Source: JBBDIM01 sp040880405
GTDB lineage: Bacteria; Planctomycetota; Planctomycetia; Pirellulales; Pirellulaceae
Assembly: GCA_040880405.1 (NCBI GenBank)
Contig: JBBDIM010000063.1
Location: 93,627 to 157,626 of the forward strand
DNA: 64,000 nucleotides
Direction: 5' to 3'
Position 1 is the first letter of the stretch. Each line of letters opens with the position of its first letter. The position numbers were made by a program, and so were the translations under genes. Below are positions 35,597 through 44,128 of this stretch, piece after piece. Under the pieces are notes generated by a model that saw only the letters and a program-made list of their open reading frames with translations, did not search any database and was not told the origin of the DNA.

Positions 35597-36538
35597 ATGC
35601 CCTCCTATCACGAAGAACTGACCGTTCGCCTCGCGATGGGAATGGGCAATGTTCAGGAGGAAGTTCGCAATCGCCACGCCAAGTTTCTGCTTTCCCAGCA
35701 AAACGAAGACGGCGGGTTCAGCGGCCGGGAAGGGGGGAGTGACCTCTACTACACCGGCTTCGCCCTGAGGGCTTTAGCGATTTTGGGAGAACTGCACGGC
35801 CCACCGGCCCAGCAGGCCGCGAAGTTCCTCACGTCACGGATGACAGGCAAGGAGGGAATCGTCGACTTTCTGTCGCTCGTCTATGGGGCCAAATTGCTGG
35901 AGTCGGCCGCCGGAATTGATCCATTTAAGGGGGCCCCGGACCACTGGCAAACTTCGGTCGCCCAAACCCTGGAAACCTTGCGCCGCGCCGATGGCGGTTA
36001 CGCCAAGGCGGCTGAGGGGATGGCCAGTAGTACCTATCACACGTTTCTGGTGTTGGTTGGCCTGGAGCTGATCGGGATGCCGATCCCGGAACCGGAGCGA
36101 ATCGAAAAGTTCCTCCTGTCGCAGGAGTCGCCTGAAGGGGGCTTCCGCGAGATCCGAGCCAGCAAACGGGCCGGTACCAACCCGACCGCCGCCGCGATTG
36201 GCGGCCTGCGGATCGTCGGCGGGCTGACCGAAGAGGTGATCGAGGGAACCCTCGATTTCCTATGCGAGATGCAAAACGACGAGGGGGGTCTCAGGGCCAA
36301 CACCCGAATCCCGATCGCCGACGTCCTCAGCACCTTCACCGGAATGCTGACCCTGGCCGACTTGGGCGCCCTCGATGAAGTTGATACCGACGCCGCCCTG
36401 CGGTACGTTCAAAGCTTAGAGCAACCGGGCGGCGGGTTCCTCGGCGCCGCCTGGGATGAAGTGGTCGACGTCGAATACACCTTTTACGGTCTCGGTGGCC
36501 TGGCACTGTTCCACATGCCCGCCGAAGATTTCACATAA
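35597..36538 (+). CDS. Prenyltransferase/squalene-oxidase repeat (alpha-toroid) protein
   Basis: The 313-residue protein is built from repeats of the terpene-cyclase/protein-prenyltransferase-beta type: FLLSQQNEDGGFSGR, LRRADGGYAKA, FLLSQESPEGGFREI, FLCEMQNDEGGLRAN and YVQSLEQPGGGFLGA, each with the QxxDGGF-like turn. It is half the length of squalene-hopene cyclase and lacks a DXDD catalytic motif, so cyclase activity is unlikely. It resembles the beta subunit of protein geranylgeranyl transferase. No signal peptide is seen. It is the first gene of an operon with an ABC ATPase (18 bp) and a giant permease, a combination that points to handling of a lipid or lipidated partner (inference). Confidence 0.85.
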   Translation: MPSYHEELTVRLAMGMGNVQEEVRNRHAKFLLSQQNEDGGFSGREGGSDLYYTGFALRALAILGELHGPPAQQAAKFLTSRMTGKEGIVDFLSLVYGAKLLESAAGIDPFKGAPDHWQTSVAQTLETLRRADGGYAKAAEGMASSTYHTFLVLVGLELIGMPIPEPERIEKFLLSQESPEGGFREIRASKRAGTNPTAAAIGGLRIVGGLTEEVIEGTLDFLCEMQNDEGGLRANTRIPIADVLSTFTGMLTLADLGALDEVDTDAALRYVQSLEQPGGGFLGAAWDEVVDVEYTFYGLGGLALFHMPAEDFT

Positions 36539-36556
36539 CCACCCTGAGCTTCCACC

Positions 36557-37231
36557 ATGGCCCAACTGGATGTCGCGAATCTGTGTAAAGAGTACCCGAC
36601 TCGGGGTGAGCCGCTGAAGGTCTTGCGGGAAGTCTCCTGCACCCTGACCAGCGGCCAAAACATGGCGATCCTCGGCCCAAGTGGTTGCGGCAAGAGCACC
36701 CTGCTGTACTGCATCGGCACCCTCGAAACGCCCACCACTGGGACCATCACCCTGGATGGCAAAAACCCGTTCGAGCTGCCGGAAACCGAACTAGCCAAGT
36801 TCCGCAACCAGCACGTGGGGTTCATCTTTCAGGACCATCATCTGCTGCCGCAGCTTACCATTCTGGAAAACGTCTTGGTCCCCACCTTGGCCCACGGCAG
36901 CTCCAGCAGTGCCCAAGTCGACCGGGCCAAAATGCTGATCGATCGGGTCGGCCTGGGAGACCGCATCCAACACCGCTCCAGCGAACTGTCCGGGGGCGAA
37001 CGGCAACGCGTCGCGGTCGCCCGGAGCCTGATTCTGGGCCCGGCCCTACTACTGGCGGACGAGCCAACCGGCAACCTTGATCGGACCAACGCCTTGGCCG
37101 TGGGCAACCTGCTGCTAGAACTACAACAGCAGGAACAAACAATGCTGATCGTCGTCACCCACAGCACCGAACTGGCCGAGATGTTCCAAAGTCGATTCGG
37201 CCTGGACGATGGCCGACTGCAACCGATGTAA
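36557..37231 (+). CDS. LolD/MacB-type ABC transporter ATP-binding protein
   Basis: The 224-residue ATPase has Walker A GPSGCGKST, Q-loop FIFQDHHLLPQLT, signature LSGGERQRVAVARSL, Walker B LLLADEPTGNLD and switch VVTHS. The closest types are LolD, FtsE and MacB ATPases, which drive mechanotransmission rather than substrate translocation through the membrane. It lies between the toroid protein and the 1178-residue permease (14 bp downstream), so the three are one operon. Function is assigned only to this class. Confidence 0.93.
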   Translation: MAQLDVANLCKEYPTRGEPLKVLREVSCTLTSGQNMAILGPSGCGKSTLLYCIGTLETPTTGTITLDGKNPFELPETELAKFRNQHVGFIFQDHHLLPQLTILENVLVPTLAHGSSSSAQVDRAKMLIDRVGLGDRIQHRSSELSGGERQRVAVARSLILGPALLLADEPTGNLDRTNALAVGNLLLELQQQEQTMLIVVTHSTELAEMFQSRFGLDDGRLQPM

Positions 37232-37245
37232 CCGGAAGAACCTCC

Positions 37246-40200
37246 ATGAATCGATGGCGATTTGTCACCCAGAGCCTGCGGCACCATTGGCGGACCAATT
37301 TGGCGGTTTCGCTGGGGGTCGCGGTCGCGACCGCCGTGCTGATCGGTGCGTTGTTGGTGGGGGATTCGGTTCGGGGAAGTTTGCGTGACCTAGCCCTTTC
37401 GCGACTCGGCCGGACCCAGGCGGTGGTCCTCTCGGAGCGATATTTCCGGGATGAGGCGGTCGGTCAGTTGGTTGCGAACTTCGCAGAGCAGGGGATCTCG
37501 CTCGAAGCCCAACCGCTGATGTTCATGCAAGGTACCGTGCAAACCCAAAGCACCGATCCCGCGGCGCGGATTCGCTTGGCCGGCAATGTCGCTATCCTGG
37601 GAATCGAGGCTGGATTCTGGGACTGGGACGAAACCCTCGCCGAAAAACCACGGCAACTCGAAGCGGATGAGCTGATCCTGAATCAACCGTTGGCCAATGA
37701 ACTGGGCGTTGAGGTGGGAGACATGGTCTCCTTGCGGCTGCCAGGCGGCAACGACGTCCCGCCGGATAGTCCCCTGGGCCGCAAGACCGATCGCGTGCAA
37801 GGATTGCCCCGAATGACGGTCGCGGAAATCGTCCCGGCCGAAGGATTGGGACGTTTTGGCCTCCACCCCACCCAGCAACTCCCCTACAACGCCTTCGTCT
37901 CTCGGGCCCGCTTGCAAACCGCCCTGGGTCAGAGCGAGCGGACCAACGCGATCTTCATTTCGTGGGATGACTCCGACGTGAAGTCCCCCCTGAGCCCCGC
38001 CGAAATCTCTGCCGCCATGCCGCTGACGTTGGAAGATTTTGGGTTTTCACTGACCCGAGTCGAGCGAGAATTTTCTTCCGATGAGGATCCCGAGTCAGAA
38101 AAAATCTTCGATTGGTGGCAGCTTTCCAGCTCCCGCATGATGATCGGCGATGCCGCCGCACAGCTCGTCCGCGAGCAACTGGGAGACCAAGCCCGACCGG
38201 TGTTTACCTATTTGGCGACCTCGATCGGCAAGGGACAACCACCGGCCGATTCCGCGTACACCGACGACGAGATCCCCTATTCGACCGTCACGGCCCTGGG
38301 GTTTCCCCTGTCCCCTTATCCGCTTCTCAATGTTGAGGGCAATCCGATCGAGAACCTCGCGGATGACCAAGTGGTCCTGAACCAGTGGACGGCCGATCGC
38401 CTGGAGGCCGCGGTGGGAGACGCGGTTTATCTCACCTATTTCAATCCGGAAAGCACGCACGGGGTCGCCAGCGAAAGTTCCGCGGCGTTTACCGTTGCGG
38501 CAATCACCCCGCTGACCACCCCGGACGAGCCCTATCAGCGCCGCCAAGGGGCGACCTACACCACGCGTCCCACCACCGCCAACGATCCCGATCTCACACC
38601 GACCGTCGAGGGCATCACCGACCAGGCCTCGATCAACGACTGGGATCCGCCATTCCCCTACGACGCGAACCGGGTCGACAGCGAAGACGAAACGTACTGG
38701 GACAACTTCCGCACCACCCCCAAGGTTTTTCTGTCGCTTGAAACCGCGCGGAAGTTGTGGGGCAGCCGGTTTGGCAGTGTGACATCTTTTCGTTTTGCGG
38801 CGAGCGACTTTCCAGATGAGGCCACCCTCCGCAGCGAACTGGAAATGGCCTTCAACTCCCATAAATCGAGCCTCGGTGTCCAAGTTCTCGCCGTGCGGCA
38901 AGACGCCCTGAGGGCCGCCGCCGGGACCACTCCGTTCAATGTGCTATTCCTGGGGTTCAGCTTTTTTATCATCGCGGCGGCCTTGCTGCTGGTGGCACTA
39001 CTATTTCGGCTGGGAATCGAACAACGTGCCAAGGAGATCGGCACGTTGATGGCCACGGGGCTCAACAGCCGAGCGATCTCCGGCATGTTGACCCTCGAAG
39101 GAGCGATGGTCACCGCCATCGGCATGATCGTCGGCTGCCTCTTAGGTGTCGGCTACGCCTGGCTGATGCTGGCCGGGCTGCGGACCTGGTGGCTCGACGC
39201 GGTGGTGACTCCCTTCTTGCAGCTCCACGCCGTACCGGGGATCACCCACTTGGTGGCTTTGCTTGTCTTCGCAGGAATCGCCCTAGGGACAATCGTCTGG
39301 TCGATCCGGGGGCTGGGCAGCGTGCCGGTCAGGTCACTACTCGGTGGAATCGTCGTGCGGGCATCGACCTCGTATGCCAAACATCAGGCGCGGTGGGCCA
39401 GGTTGGTTGCGGCGTTGCTGCTGGCGGTCGCATTCGCGTTAGCCGCCATTGCCACGCAGCTTGGCGGAGAAGCCCAGGCCGGGGCGTTTCTGGGAAGCGG
39501 GGCGGCGGTCCTCTCCGCCGTGATGCTGTACCTCTGGTATCGGTTCCGGAATCAACTGCTGACGGTCCGACCAGAGCGGTTTTCCATATCCCAGTTGGCG
39601 ATCAGCAACGCCATGCGCAACCCCGGCCGAAGCACCCTGACCATCGGGCTGATGGCGGCGGCCTGTTTCCTGGTGATCGCGATCGGCAGTTTCCGGCTTA
39701 CCCCGAGCGAGCAAGGGGCAGGGGGCAGGGACCTGATGGCCGAAAGCTCGCAGCCGATCTACCACGACCTCAGCACACCCCAAGGACGCTACGACGCCGG
39801 CTTCACCGACGACGAGGAAACGCTGCTAACGAACACAGAAATCGAACCCCTCCGCGTCCAACCGGGAGACGACGCCAGTTGCTTGAACCTATACCAATCC
39901 AACAGCCCGCGGGTACTCGGCGTGACACCCCGGATGATTGAGGCGTACAGCGAGGCGAACCGAGTCTCGTTCGATTGGGCCGCCTCCGCGGCCCAAACCC
40001 CGGAAGAGCGAAGCAACCCTTGGTTGGTCCTGGAGAAAGAGGCCGAAGGCAAGGAAATACCGATCCCGGTCGTGATCGACAAAAACACCGCCATGTACGC
40101 CCTGCACCTATATGGCGGCGTCGGCGAGCAGTTCGAAACCCTGGACGACGACGGCCGGACTACCCAATATGTCGTCGCCGGACTGATCTCCAACAGCATT

Positions 40201-40782
40201 TTCCAAGGCAACCTACTAGTCAGCGAGGAAAACTTCCTTAAACGTTTCCCCGACGTCAACGGCTACCGGATGTTCCTGATTCGCTCGCCGGAGGGGCAAT
40301 CGGAGGAGGTCGCCGCGACCCTCGAGAATCGTTTGGCGGATCAAGGGTTCGACACCACGCAAACCGAACAATATCTGGAAAGTCTGCTGGCGGTGCAAAA
40401 CACCTACATCTCCACCTTCCAAAGCCTAGGCGGGTTGGGGCTGCTGCTGGGGACGTTTGGTCTGGCGGCGGTACAACTTCGAAACGCGCTAGAGCGGCGA
40501 GGAGAGCTGGCCCTGTTGCAAGCCGCCGGGTTTTCCCGGGGGAGGGTAGGGCGGTTGGTTCTTCAGGAAACGGTGATCTTGCTGCTGGGTGGATTGGCGA
40601 CCGGCATCTTCGCCGCTGCGGTAACCGTGGTGCCGCACATGATTTTCGGCGACGCGACCGTCCCGTTTGAAACGTTGGGCGTGACGCTTTTGTTGATCCT
40701 CATCGCCGGACTGTTGAGCTCGTTCTGGGCAGTAAGGTCCACCACGCAAGGTGCGATCCTGCCGGCGCTACGGGGCGATTAG
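37246..40782 (+). CDS. Large FtsX/MacB-like ABC transporter permease
   Basis: This 1178-residue protein has an N-terminal helix (LAVSLGVAVATAVLIGALLVG), a very large extracytoplasmic region (~50-560), a first FtsX block (FFIIAAALLLVALLFRLGIEQ with RAKEIGTLMATGL and further helices, ~565-700), two central helices (~720-770), a second periplasmic region, and a final FtsX block (LGLLLGTFGLAAVQLRNALERRGELALLQAAG to the C-terminus). The duplicated FtsX layout matches COG0577-like exporters and lipoprotein-release or toxin/peptide extruders. MacB is ~650 residues, so this is much larger. Partner ATPase is immediately upstream; the stop is followed 20 bp later by a long hairpin. Confidence 0.9.
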   Translation: MNRWRFVTQSLRHHWRTNLAVSLGVAVATAVLIGALLVGDSVRGSLRDLALSRLGRTQAVVLSERYFRDEAVGQLVANFAEQGISLEAQPLMFMQGTVQTQSTDPAARIRLAGNVAILGIEAGFWDWDETLAEKPRQLEADELILNQPLANELGVEVGDMVSLRLPGGNDVPPDSPLGRKTDRVQGLPRMTVAEIVPAEGLGRFGLHPTQQLPYNAFVSRARLQTALGQSERTNAIFISWDDSDVKSPLSPAEISAAMPLTLEDFGFSLTRVEREFSSDEDPESEKIFDWWQLSSSRMMIGDAAAQLVREQLGDQARPVFTYLATSIGKGQPPADSAYTDDEIPYSTVTALGFPLSPYPLLNVEGNPIENLADDQVVLNQWTADRLEAAVGDAVYLTYFNPESTHGVASESSAAFTVAAITPLTTPDEPYQRRQGATYTTRPTTANDPDLTPTVEGITDQASINDWDPPFPYDANRVDSEDETYWDNFRTTPKVFLSLETARKLWGSRFGSVTSFRFAASDFPDEATLRSELEMAFNSHKSSLGVQVLAVRQDALRAAAGTTPFNVLFLGFSFFIIAAALLLVALLFRLGIEQRAKEIGTLMATGLNSRAISGMLTLEGAMVTAIGMIVGCLLGVGYAWLMLAGLRTWWLDAVVTPFLQLHAVPGITHLVALLVFAGIALGTIVWSIRGLGSVPVRSLLGGIVVRASTSYAKHQARWARLVAALLLAVAFALAAIATQLGGEAQAGAFLGSGAAVLSAVMLYLWYRFRNQLLTVRPERFSISQLAISNAMRNPGRSTLTIGLMAAACFLVIAIGSFRLTPSEQGAGGRDLMAESSQPIYHDLSTPQGRYDAGFTDDEETLLTNTEIEPLRVQPGDDASCLNLYQSNSPRVLGVTPRMIEAYSEANRVSFDWAASAAQTPEERSNPWLVLEKEAEGKEIPIPVVIDKNTAMYALHLYGGVGEQFETLDDDGRTTQYVVAGLISNSIFQGNLLVSEENFLKRFPDVNGYRMFLIRSPEGQSEEVAATLENRLADQGFDTTQTEQYLESLLAVQNTYISTFQSLGGLGLLLGTFGLAAVQLRNALERRGELALLQAAGFSRGRVGRLVLQETVILLLGGLATGIFAAAVTVVPHMIFGDATVPFETLGVTLLLILIAGLLSSFWAVRSTTQGAILPALRGD

Positions 40783-40801
40783 CTGGACGCCGCCAGGGGA
40801 G

Positions 40802-40889
40802 AAAAAGGGGAGGAGTCCAATTTGTCCACCCAGCGGCAGTCACGAAGCACGACCGAGGCCAAAGGACAAATTGGACTTTTCCCCTTTTT
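40802..40889. repeat. Long 26-bp inverted repeat, two mismatches
   Basis: Arms 40802-40827 and 40864-40889 pair at 24 of 26 positions around a 36-base loop. The left arm begins AAAAAGGGG and continues to GTCCAATTTGTCC; the right arm ends CCCCTTTTT. The layout matches the hairpin at 35484-35570. It lies between the permease stop and the convergent mscL gene, where it may terminate both. Confidence 0.8.
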
Positions 40890-40942
40890 CCCAATTCTCA
40901 ACACACCCACGCACCTGCCGCTCGAACAATGTCTCCGTGCGT

Positions 40943-41377
40943 TTAAGTTACGCTTGCCGCGACGTCTAGCTGCGAGGTGCAATTGGGGCAGCGAGTTGCC
41001 TTGATTTCGATCATCGACAGGCAGTAGGGACAACTTTTCGTGGAGGCTGGTTTGGGGGCCTCTTGCCGTTTCATGCGGTTCATCTGCCGGATCGCCAAGA
41101 AAATGACAAAGGCGACAATCAAAAAGTCGAGTACGTTGTTGATAAACGCACCGTAGTTGATGGTCACCGCTTCCGCTTCGCCCGCCTGTTCGCGCAGCAC
41201 AATCGCGAGTGCCGAGAAATCCACGTTCCCCAGCAGCATCCCAATCGGCGGCATGACGATATCGCCGACAAAGGAAGTCACAATCTTACCAAAGGCGGCC
41301 CCGATGATAATCCCGACCGCCATGTCCACGACATTGCCACGGACCGCAAATTCCTTGAACTCTTTGAGCATTCCCAC
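40943..41377 (-). CDS. mscL: Large-conductance mechanosensitive channel with C-terminal zinc ribbon
   Basis: The start is GTG 41377 (AGGAA six bases upstream), which aligns MGMLKEFKEF exactly with E. coli MscL; ATG 41371 is the alternative. TM1 (VVDMAVGIIIGAAFGKIVTS), the loop DIVMPPIGMLLG and TM2 (LDFLIVAFVIFLAI) are all standard. MscL opens under membrane tension to release solutes on hypo-osmotic shock. The usual C-terminal helical bundle is replaced after ~residue 110 by a CPYC...CPNC zinc-ribbon-like knuckle (Cys116, 119, 130, 133). Confidence 0.95.
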   Translation of the reverse strand: MGMLKEFKEFAVRGNVVDMAVGIIIGAAFGKIVTSFVGDIVMPPIGMLLGNVDFSALAIVLREQAGEAEAVTINYGAFINNVLDFLIVAFVIFLAIRQMNRMKRQEAPKPASTKSCPYCLSMIEIKATRCPNCTSQLDVAASVT

Positions 41378-41746
41378 GGGGTGTTCCTATGATTGCAGGG
41401 GAAAGTAGAGAATGGGCGGCCGCAGGGGCCAAGTGCATCAGATAGTAAAATATACTCCAATGTCGGTATTGTGAGATTTTTTTTCTCGGCGAGTAGTGGA
41501 CATCACCCGCGACCCAATTTCGCGTTCACACTTTTCATCCTGCTGGTATCAGTCCGCTCTTCAGATCCGCCGAACCTTGCAAATTAACACCGAGCTGGAT
41601 CAAAGAACAACGCCATCACACCCTGAGCCGTGTCCCGATACTCAGGAGATTCCTATTGGCATCTCGCCAAATTGCCCCTCAACCGTTAGAATCGGGACGA
41701 TTGTTCTCACAACAATTTGCCGTTTTTACCGGGGAGTGGAGCGAAC
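41378..41746. other. 369-bp divergent intergenic region (mscL / membrane protein)
   Basis: No gene or clear repeat is seen. AT-rich stretches (AGTAAAATATACT at ~41445 and GAGATTTTTTTTCTC at ~41471, itself a small palindrome) are the likely promoter region for mscL. GGAG lies just before ATG 41747. Confidence 0.4.
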
Positions 41747-42352
41747 ATGGGTTGGATGAGTGGCCTGAGTCTGACGAGTATCCTGTTTGTGTTGGGTGGT
41801 ATTGCCATGACGGCCCTCTGCTGGGGTTCGTACGGGGCCGTCCTGCACGAGGGGCAAACTCACCTCTCCAACGAAAAGCTCAAACCGTTGATCTGCGTGG
41901 GATTGGCCTACTTGGTGGTGGCCGTGATTGGGCCGAGCATCATCCTGTTCACGCGTGGAGAATTGACCACCAACTGGACGTTCTCCGGGTTCACCTGGAG
42001 CTTCGCCGCCGGTACGGCCGGCACGTTTGGGGCCTTGGGCATCATCATCGCGTTGACCAACGGCGGCAAGCCTTGGTTTGTGATGCCACTGGTGTTCGGC
42101 TGCGCCCCGGTGGTGATCACGTTCATCTCGATGTATCGCTACAACCTGTGGGGCAGCGCCAGCCCGATGTTTTTCGCCGGGATCATCCTGGTGGTCGCCG
42201 GGGCGGTGACTGTGCTGCTGTTCGCCCCTTCGGCCACGGCTCCGGGCAAGCCGAAGGCCCAGGCCAAACAATCTACCGCGAAGCAGGATAAGAAGCCTCA
42301 GGCACCGTCGGCGATACCTCAAAGTGAACAGCCCAAAGATACGCAGCGGTAG
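41747..42352 (+). CDS. Polytopic membrane protein of unknown function
   Basis: ATG 41747 has GGGGAGTGGAG upstream and gives 201 residues. About five hydrophobic segments are visible: SILFVLGGIAMTALCWG, ICVGLAYLVVAVIGPSIIL, FAAGTAGTFGALGIIIAL, VMPLVFGCAPVVITFISM and MFFAGIILVVAGAVTVLLF. A ~40-residue Lys/Pro/Gln-rich soluble tail follows. The spacing loosely resembles half of a drug/metabolite transporter, but no family motif is recognised. The 3' end is close to the next small gene on the same strand, so they may form a two-gene operon. Confidence 0.7.
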   Translation: MGWMSGLSLTSILFVLGGIAMTALCWGSYGAVLHEGQTHLSNEKLKPLICVGLAYLVVAVIGPSIILFTRGELTTNWTFSGFTWSFAAGTAGTFGALGIIIALTNGGKPWFVMPLVFGCAPVVITFISMYRYNLWGSASPMFFAGIILVVAGAVTVLLFAPSATAPGKPKAQAKQSTAKQDKKPQAPSAIPQSEQPKDTQR

Positions 42353-42362
42353 CGACTGTCCG

Positions 42363-42731
42363 ATGGGAGATTCGTCCGTGCCGCACATGCCGGAAGACCT
42401 GATGGCCGAAATCGATGGGCAACTAGCCCATCTTTGGATGGTCCGCACCTTCCTCAAGCACGCCGAAGAAACCGAAGAGGACGACGAACTGCAAGAGGTC
42501 GCCCGGGCCTTGTATGATTACATGCTGGCCCTGGGCCCTTCGCTCGACGCGGGGGATGCCACGGCCTATCTCAAGATGGCCAAAAAGAAGCTGAGCAAGC
42601 TAAAGAAGGCGGACCAACTGTTCCAAGAAATCCAGCCGGAAATCTCAGACCACACCAACTTCAAAATGGCGGCGGCCAGTTGCCACCGGGTGGTGGTTGA
42701 GGTGGAGCGGTTGCTTCAAACTCCCATGTAG
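42363..42731 (+). CDS. Small helical hypothetical protein
   Basis: Starting at ATG 42363 the product is 122 residues; GTG 42378, with GGGAGA close upstream, is an equally good start and GTG 42324 would overlap the previous gene. The sequence is almost entirely charged helix (LKHAEETEEDDELQEVARAL, LKMAKKKLSKLKKADQLFQ) without membrane segments, cysteines or known motifs. It follows the polytopic membrane protein within 11-26 bp, suggesting co-expression. Function unknown. Confidence 0.6.
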   Translation: MGDSSVPHMPEDLMAEIDGQLAHLWMVRTFLKHAEETEEDDELQEVARALYDYMLALGPSLDAGDATAYLKMAKKKLSKLKKADQLFQEIQPEISDHTNFKMAAASCHRVVVEVERLLQTPM

Positions 42732-42773
42732 CCTACCGGCGGGACGTTGGGGGGCTTATTTGCTCGCGATCCT

Positions 42774-42800
42774 CCCACGGTCTCCGGAAGCGTGGCTACG
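42774..42800 (+). repeat. 27-bp REP-like palindrome, copy 1
   Basis: Reads CCCACGG...CGTGGCTACG with a short centre. It lies in the 84-bp gap between the hypothetical gene and the queE stop, so both converge on it. See copies at 43559, 43628 and 46712. Confidence 0.7.
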
Positions 42801-42815
42801 GTATTTGAGGGGCGT

Positions 42816-43502
42816 CTAGGTCCCCCGAGTGAATCCAAACCACTCAATCTGTTTTCGCTGGCAGAAATGCATGCCGTGCCGCTCGGCCCAGGGCTCGAGC
42901 CAGGCGGCTCGGCCGTCCAACGCCTCGACGTCGGTCCCTTGGGGCATCAGATAAACCTGTTCGGTGGATGGGTCGCCTATTTCCGCCAGGTAATCCTGCA
43001 TCCGAGCAAGATCTTCCGGCGTGTCGATTACAAACTTGAGTTGGTAGGGGTGCTCGTCCATCAACTGCCGCACGATCTCCGGCCGGTGACGCGATTGCTC
43101 ATGCCGGGCGTGCCATTTAGGATGCTGTTGGTCATCCGGGGCGGAGCCGGCCAGCTTGGGGCTGATCGACATCAGATGGCAGGGCAAAGGGAGGTACAAG
43201 GTGCCGGCGGTCTCAATGGTGATGTGCCGCTCCCGCTCCGCAATCCCCTCGCACAGCGGGATCAGCTCTGCAAACAGCATCGGCTCGCCGCCGGTCAGCA
43301 CGACGTGCCCACAATCGAGGATCTCGATCCGGCCCAAAATCTCCGCCACGCTCAGGTCTTCCCCCTCGGGATACCACGAGGAGTGGGGCGTATCGCAGAA
43401 CCAGCAGCGAAGATTGCACCCACTGGCGCGGACAAACACGCAGGAAGTCCCGGTCAGGGACCCTTCGCCTTGAATCGATCGATAAATTTCGGTGACCCGC
43501 AA
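42816..43502 (-). CDS. queE: 7-carboxy-7-deazaguanine synthase (radical SAM)
   Basis: The conserved protein begins at LRVTEIYRSIQGEG, encoded from a TTG at 43502 with GGAAA eight bases upstream; the in-frame extension to 43643 crosses two REP-like repeats and is rejected. The 228-residue product has the radical-SAM cluster motif C-x3-C-x2-C (Cys29, 33, 36 in SGCNLRCWFCD), VVLTGGEPML and a C-terminal SAM-binding region. QueE converts 6-carboxytetrahydropterin to CDG in the queuosine/preQ0 pathway. Divergent queF is next; queC and queD are not in the window. Confidence 0.93.
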   Translation of the reverse strand: MRVTEIYRSIQGEGSLTGTSCVFVRASGCNLRCWFCDTPHSSWYPEGEDLSVAEILGRIEILDCGHVVLTGGEPMLFAELIPLCEGIAERERHITIETAGTLYLPLPCHLMSISPKLAGSAPDDQQHPKWHARHEQSRHRPEIVRQLMDEHPYQLKFVIDTPEDLARMQDYLAEIGDPSTEQVYLMPQGTDVEALDGRAAWLEPWAERHGMHFCQRKQIEWFGFTRGT

Positions 43503-43558
43503 GGGTGTTTTTCCGGATAGTGTTTGAGGCCGCCCCGCGACTACGCGGAATCCACCGT

Positions 43559-43585
43559 CGTAGCCACGCTTGCCAAAAGCGTGGG
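43559..43585 (-). repeat. 27-bp REP-like palindrome, copy 2
   Basis: The minus strand reads CCCACGCTTTTGGCAAGCGT then GGCTACG. It sits in the queE-queF gap, 42 bp from copy 3, which points the other way; together they could form one large hairpin. Confidence 0.7.
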
Positions 43586-43627
43586 GGAAGTCGTCGCTTA
43601 CTAGAAAGCCAAACCGTTCCGCGTTTC

Positions 43628-43654
43628 CCCACGGTCTACGCAACCGTGGCTACG
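43628..43654 (+). repeat. 27-bp REP-like palindrome, copy 3
   Basis: Reads CCCACGGTCTACGCAACCGT then GGCTACG. Head-to-head with copy 2, upstream of queF. Confidence 0.7.
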
Positions 43655-43715
43655 GAAAAGTCGGGGCGACGGGGAATTCGCACCACCCTTGGCATGGCAG
43701 CCTAGTCGGGGCAAA

Positions 43716-44126
43716 ATGACAGTTTACCAAGCATCGAGGAGTTTACGGGCCGTGGCAGACGCGTTTCGCGACATTCTAGAGGTTTTCGACAACCAAAACT
43801 CGCAGCGGGATTACGAGATCGAGATCGAGTGCCCTGAGTTCACTTCGGTTTGCCCCAAGACAGGCCAGCCCGATTTTGGCACGCTCACCTTCACGTACAT
43901 TCCGGACAAACTGTGCGTCGAACTGAAAAGCCTGAAGCTATACCTCCAAGCGTTCCGCAACGAGGGAATCTTTTACGAGGATGTCACCAACCGGATTTTG
44001 GACGATGTCGTGGCCCGGCTCCAGCCCCGCTGGATCCAGCTTCAAGCGGAATTCACCCCCCGCGGCGGCATTCGCTCGACGATCACGGTCGAACATATCG
44101 GCGAAATTCCGGACGAGGAAGAGTAA
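43716..44126 (+). CDS. queF: NADPH-dependent 7-cyano-7-deazaguanine reductase
   Basis: The ~136-residue protein is the short, single-domain QueF type. The catalytic Cys46 and Asp53 lie in SVCPKTGQPDFG and the family's E-S/L-K-S-x-K-L-Y signature appears as ELKSLKLYLQAFRNE. QueF reduces preQ0 to preQ1, the step before insertion into tRNA by Tgt. ATG 43716 is used; GTG 43752 is also possible because residues 1-12 are poorly conserved. It is divergent from queE, with two REP-like palindromes between, and convergent with the deaminase gene (2-bp gap). Confidence 0.93.
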   Translation: MTVYQASRSLRAVADAFRDILEVFDNQNSQRDYEIEIECPEFTSVCPKTGQPDFGTLTFTYIPDKLCVELKSLKLYLQAFRNEGIFYEDVTNRILDDVVARLQPRWIQLQAEFTPRGGIRSTITVEHIGEIPDEEE

Positions 44127-44128
44127 AT

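Noticed and set aside
35597..36538. Squalene-hopene cyclase
   Set aside because: At 313 residues it is half the size and lacks the DXDD catalytic motif; only the toroid repeats are shared.
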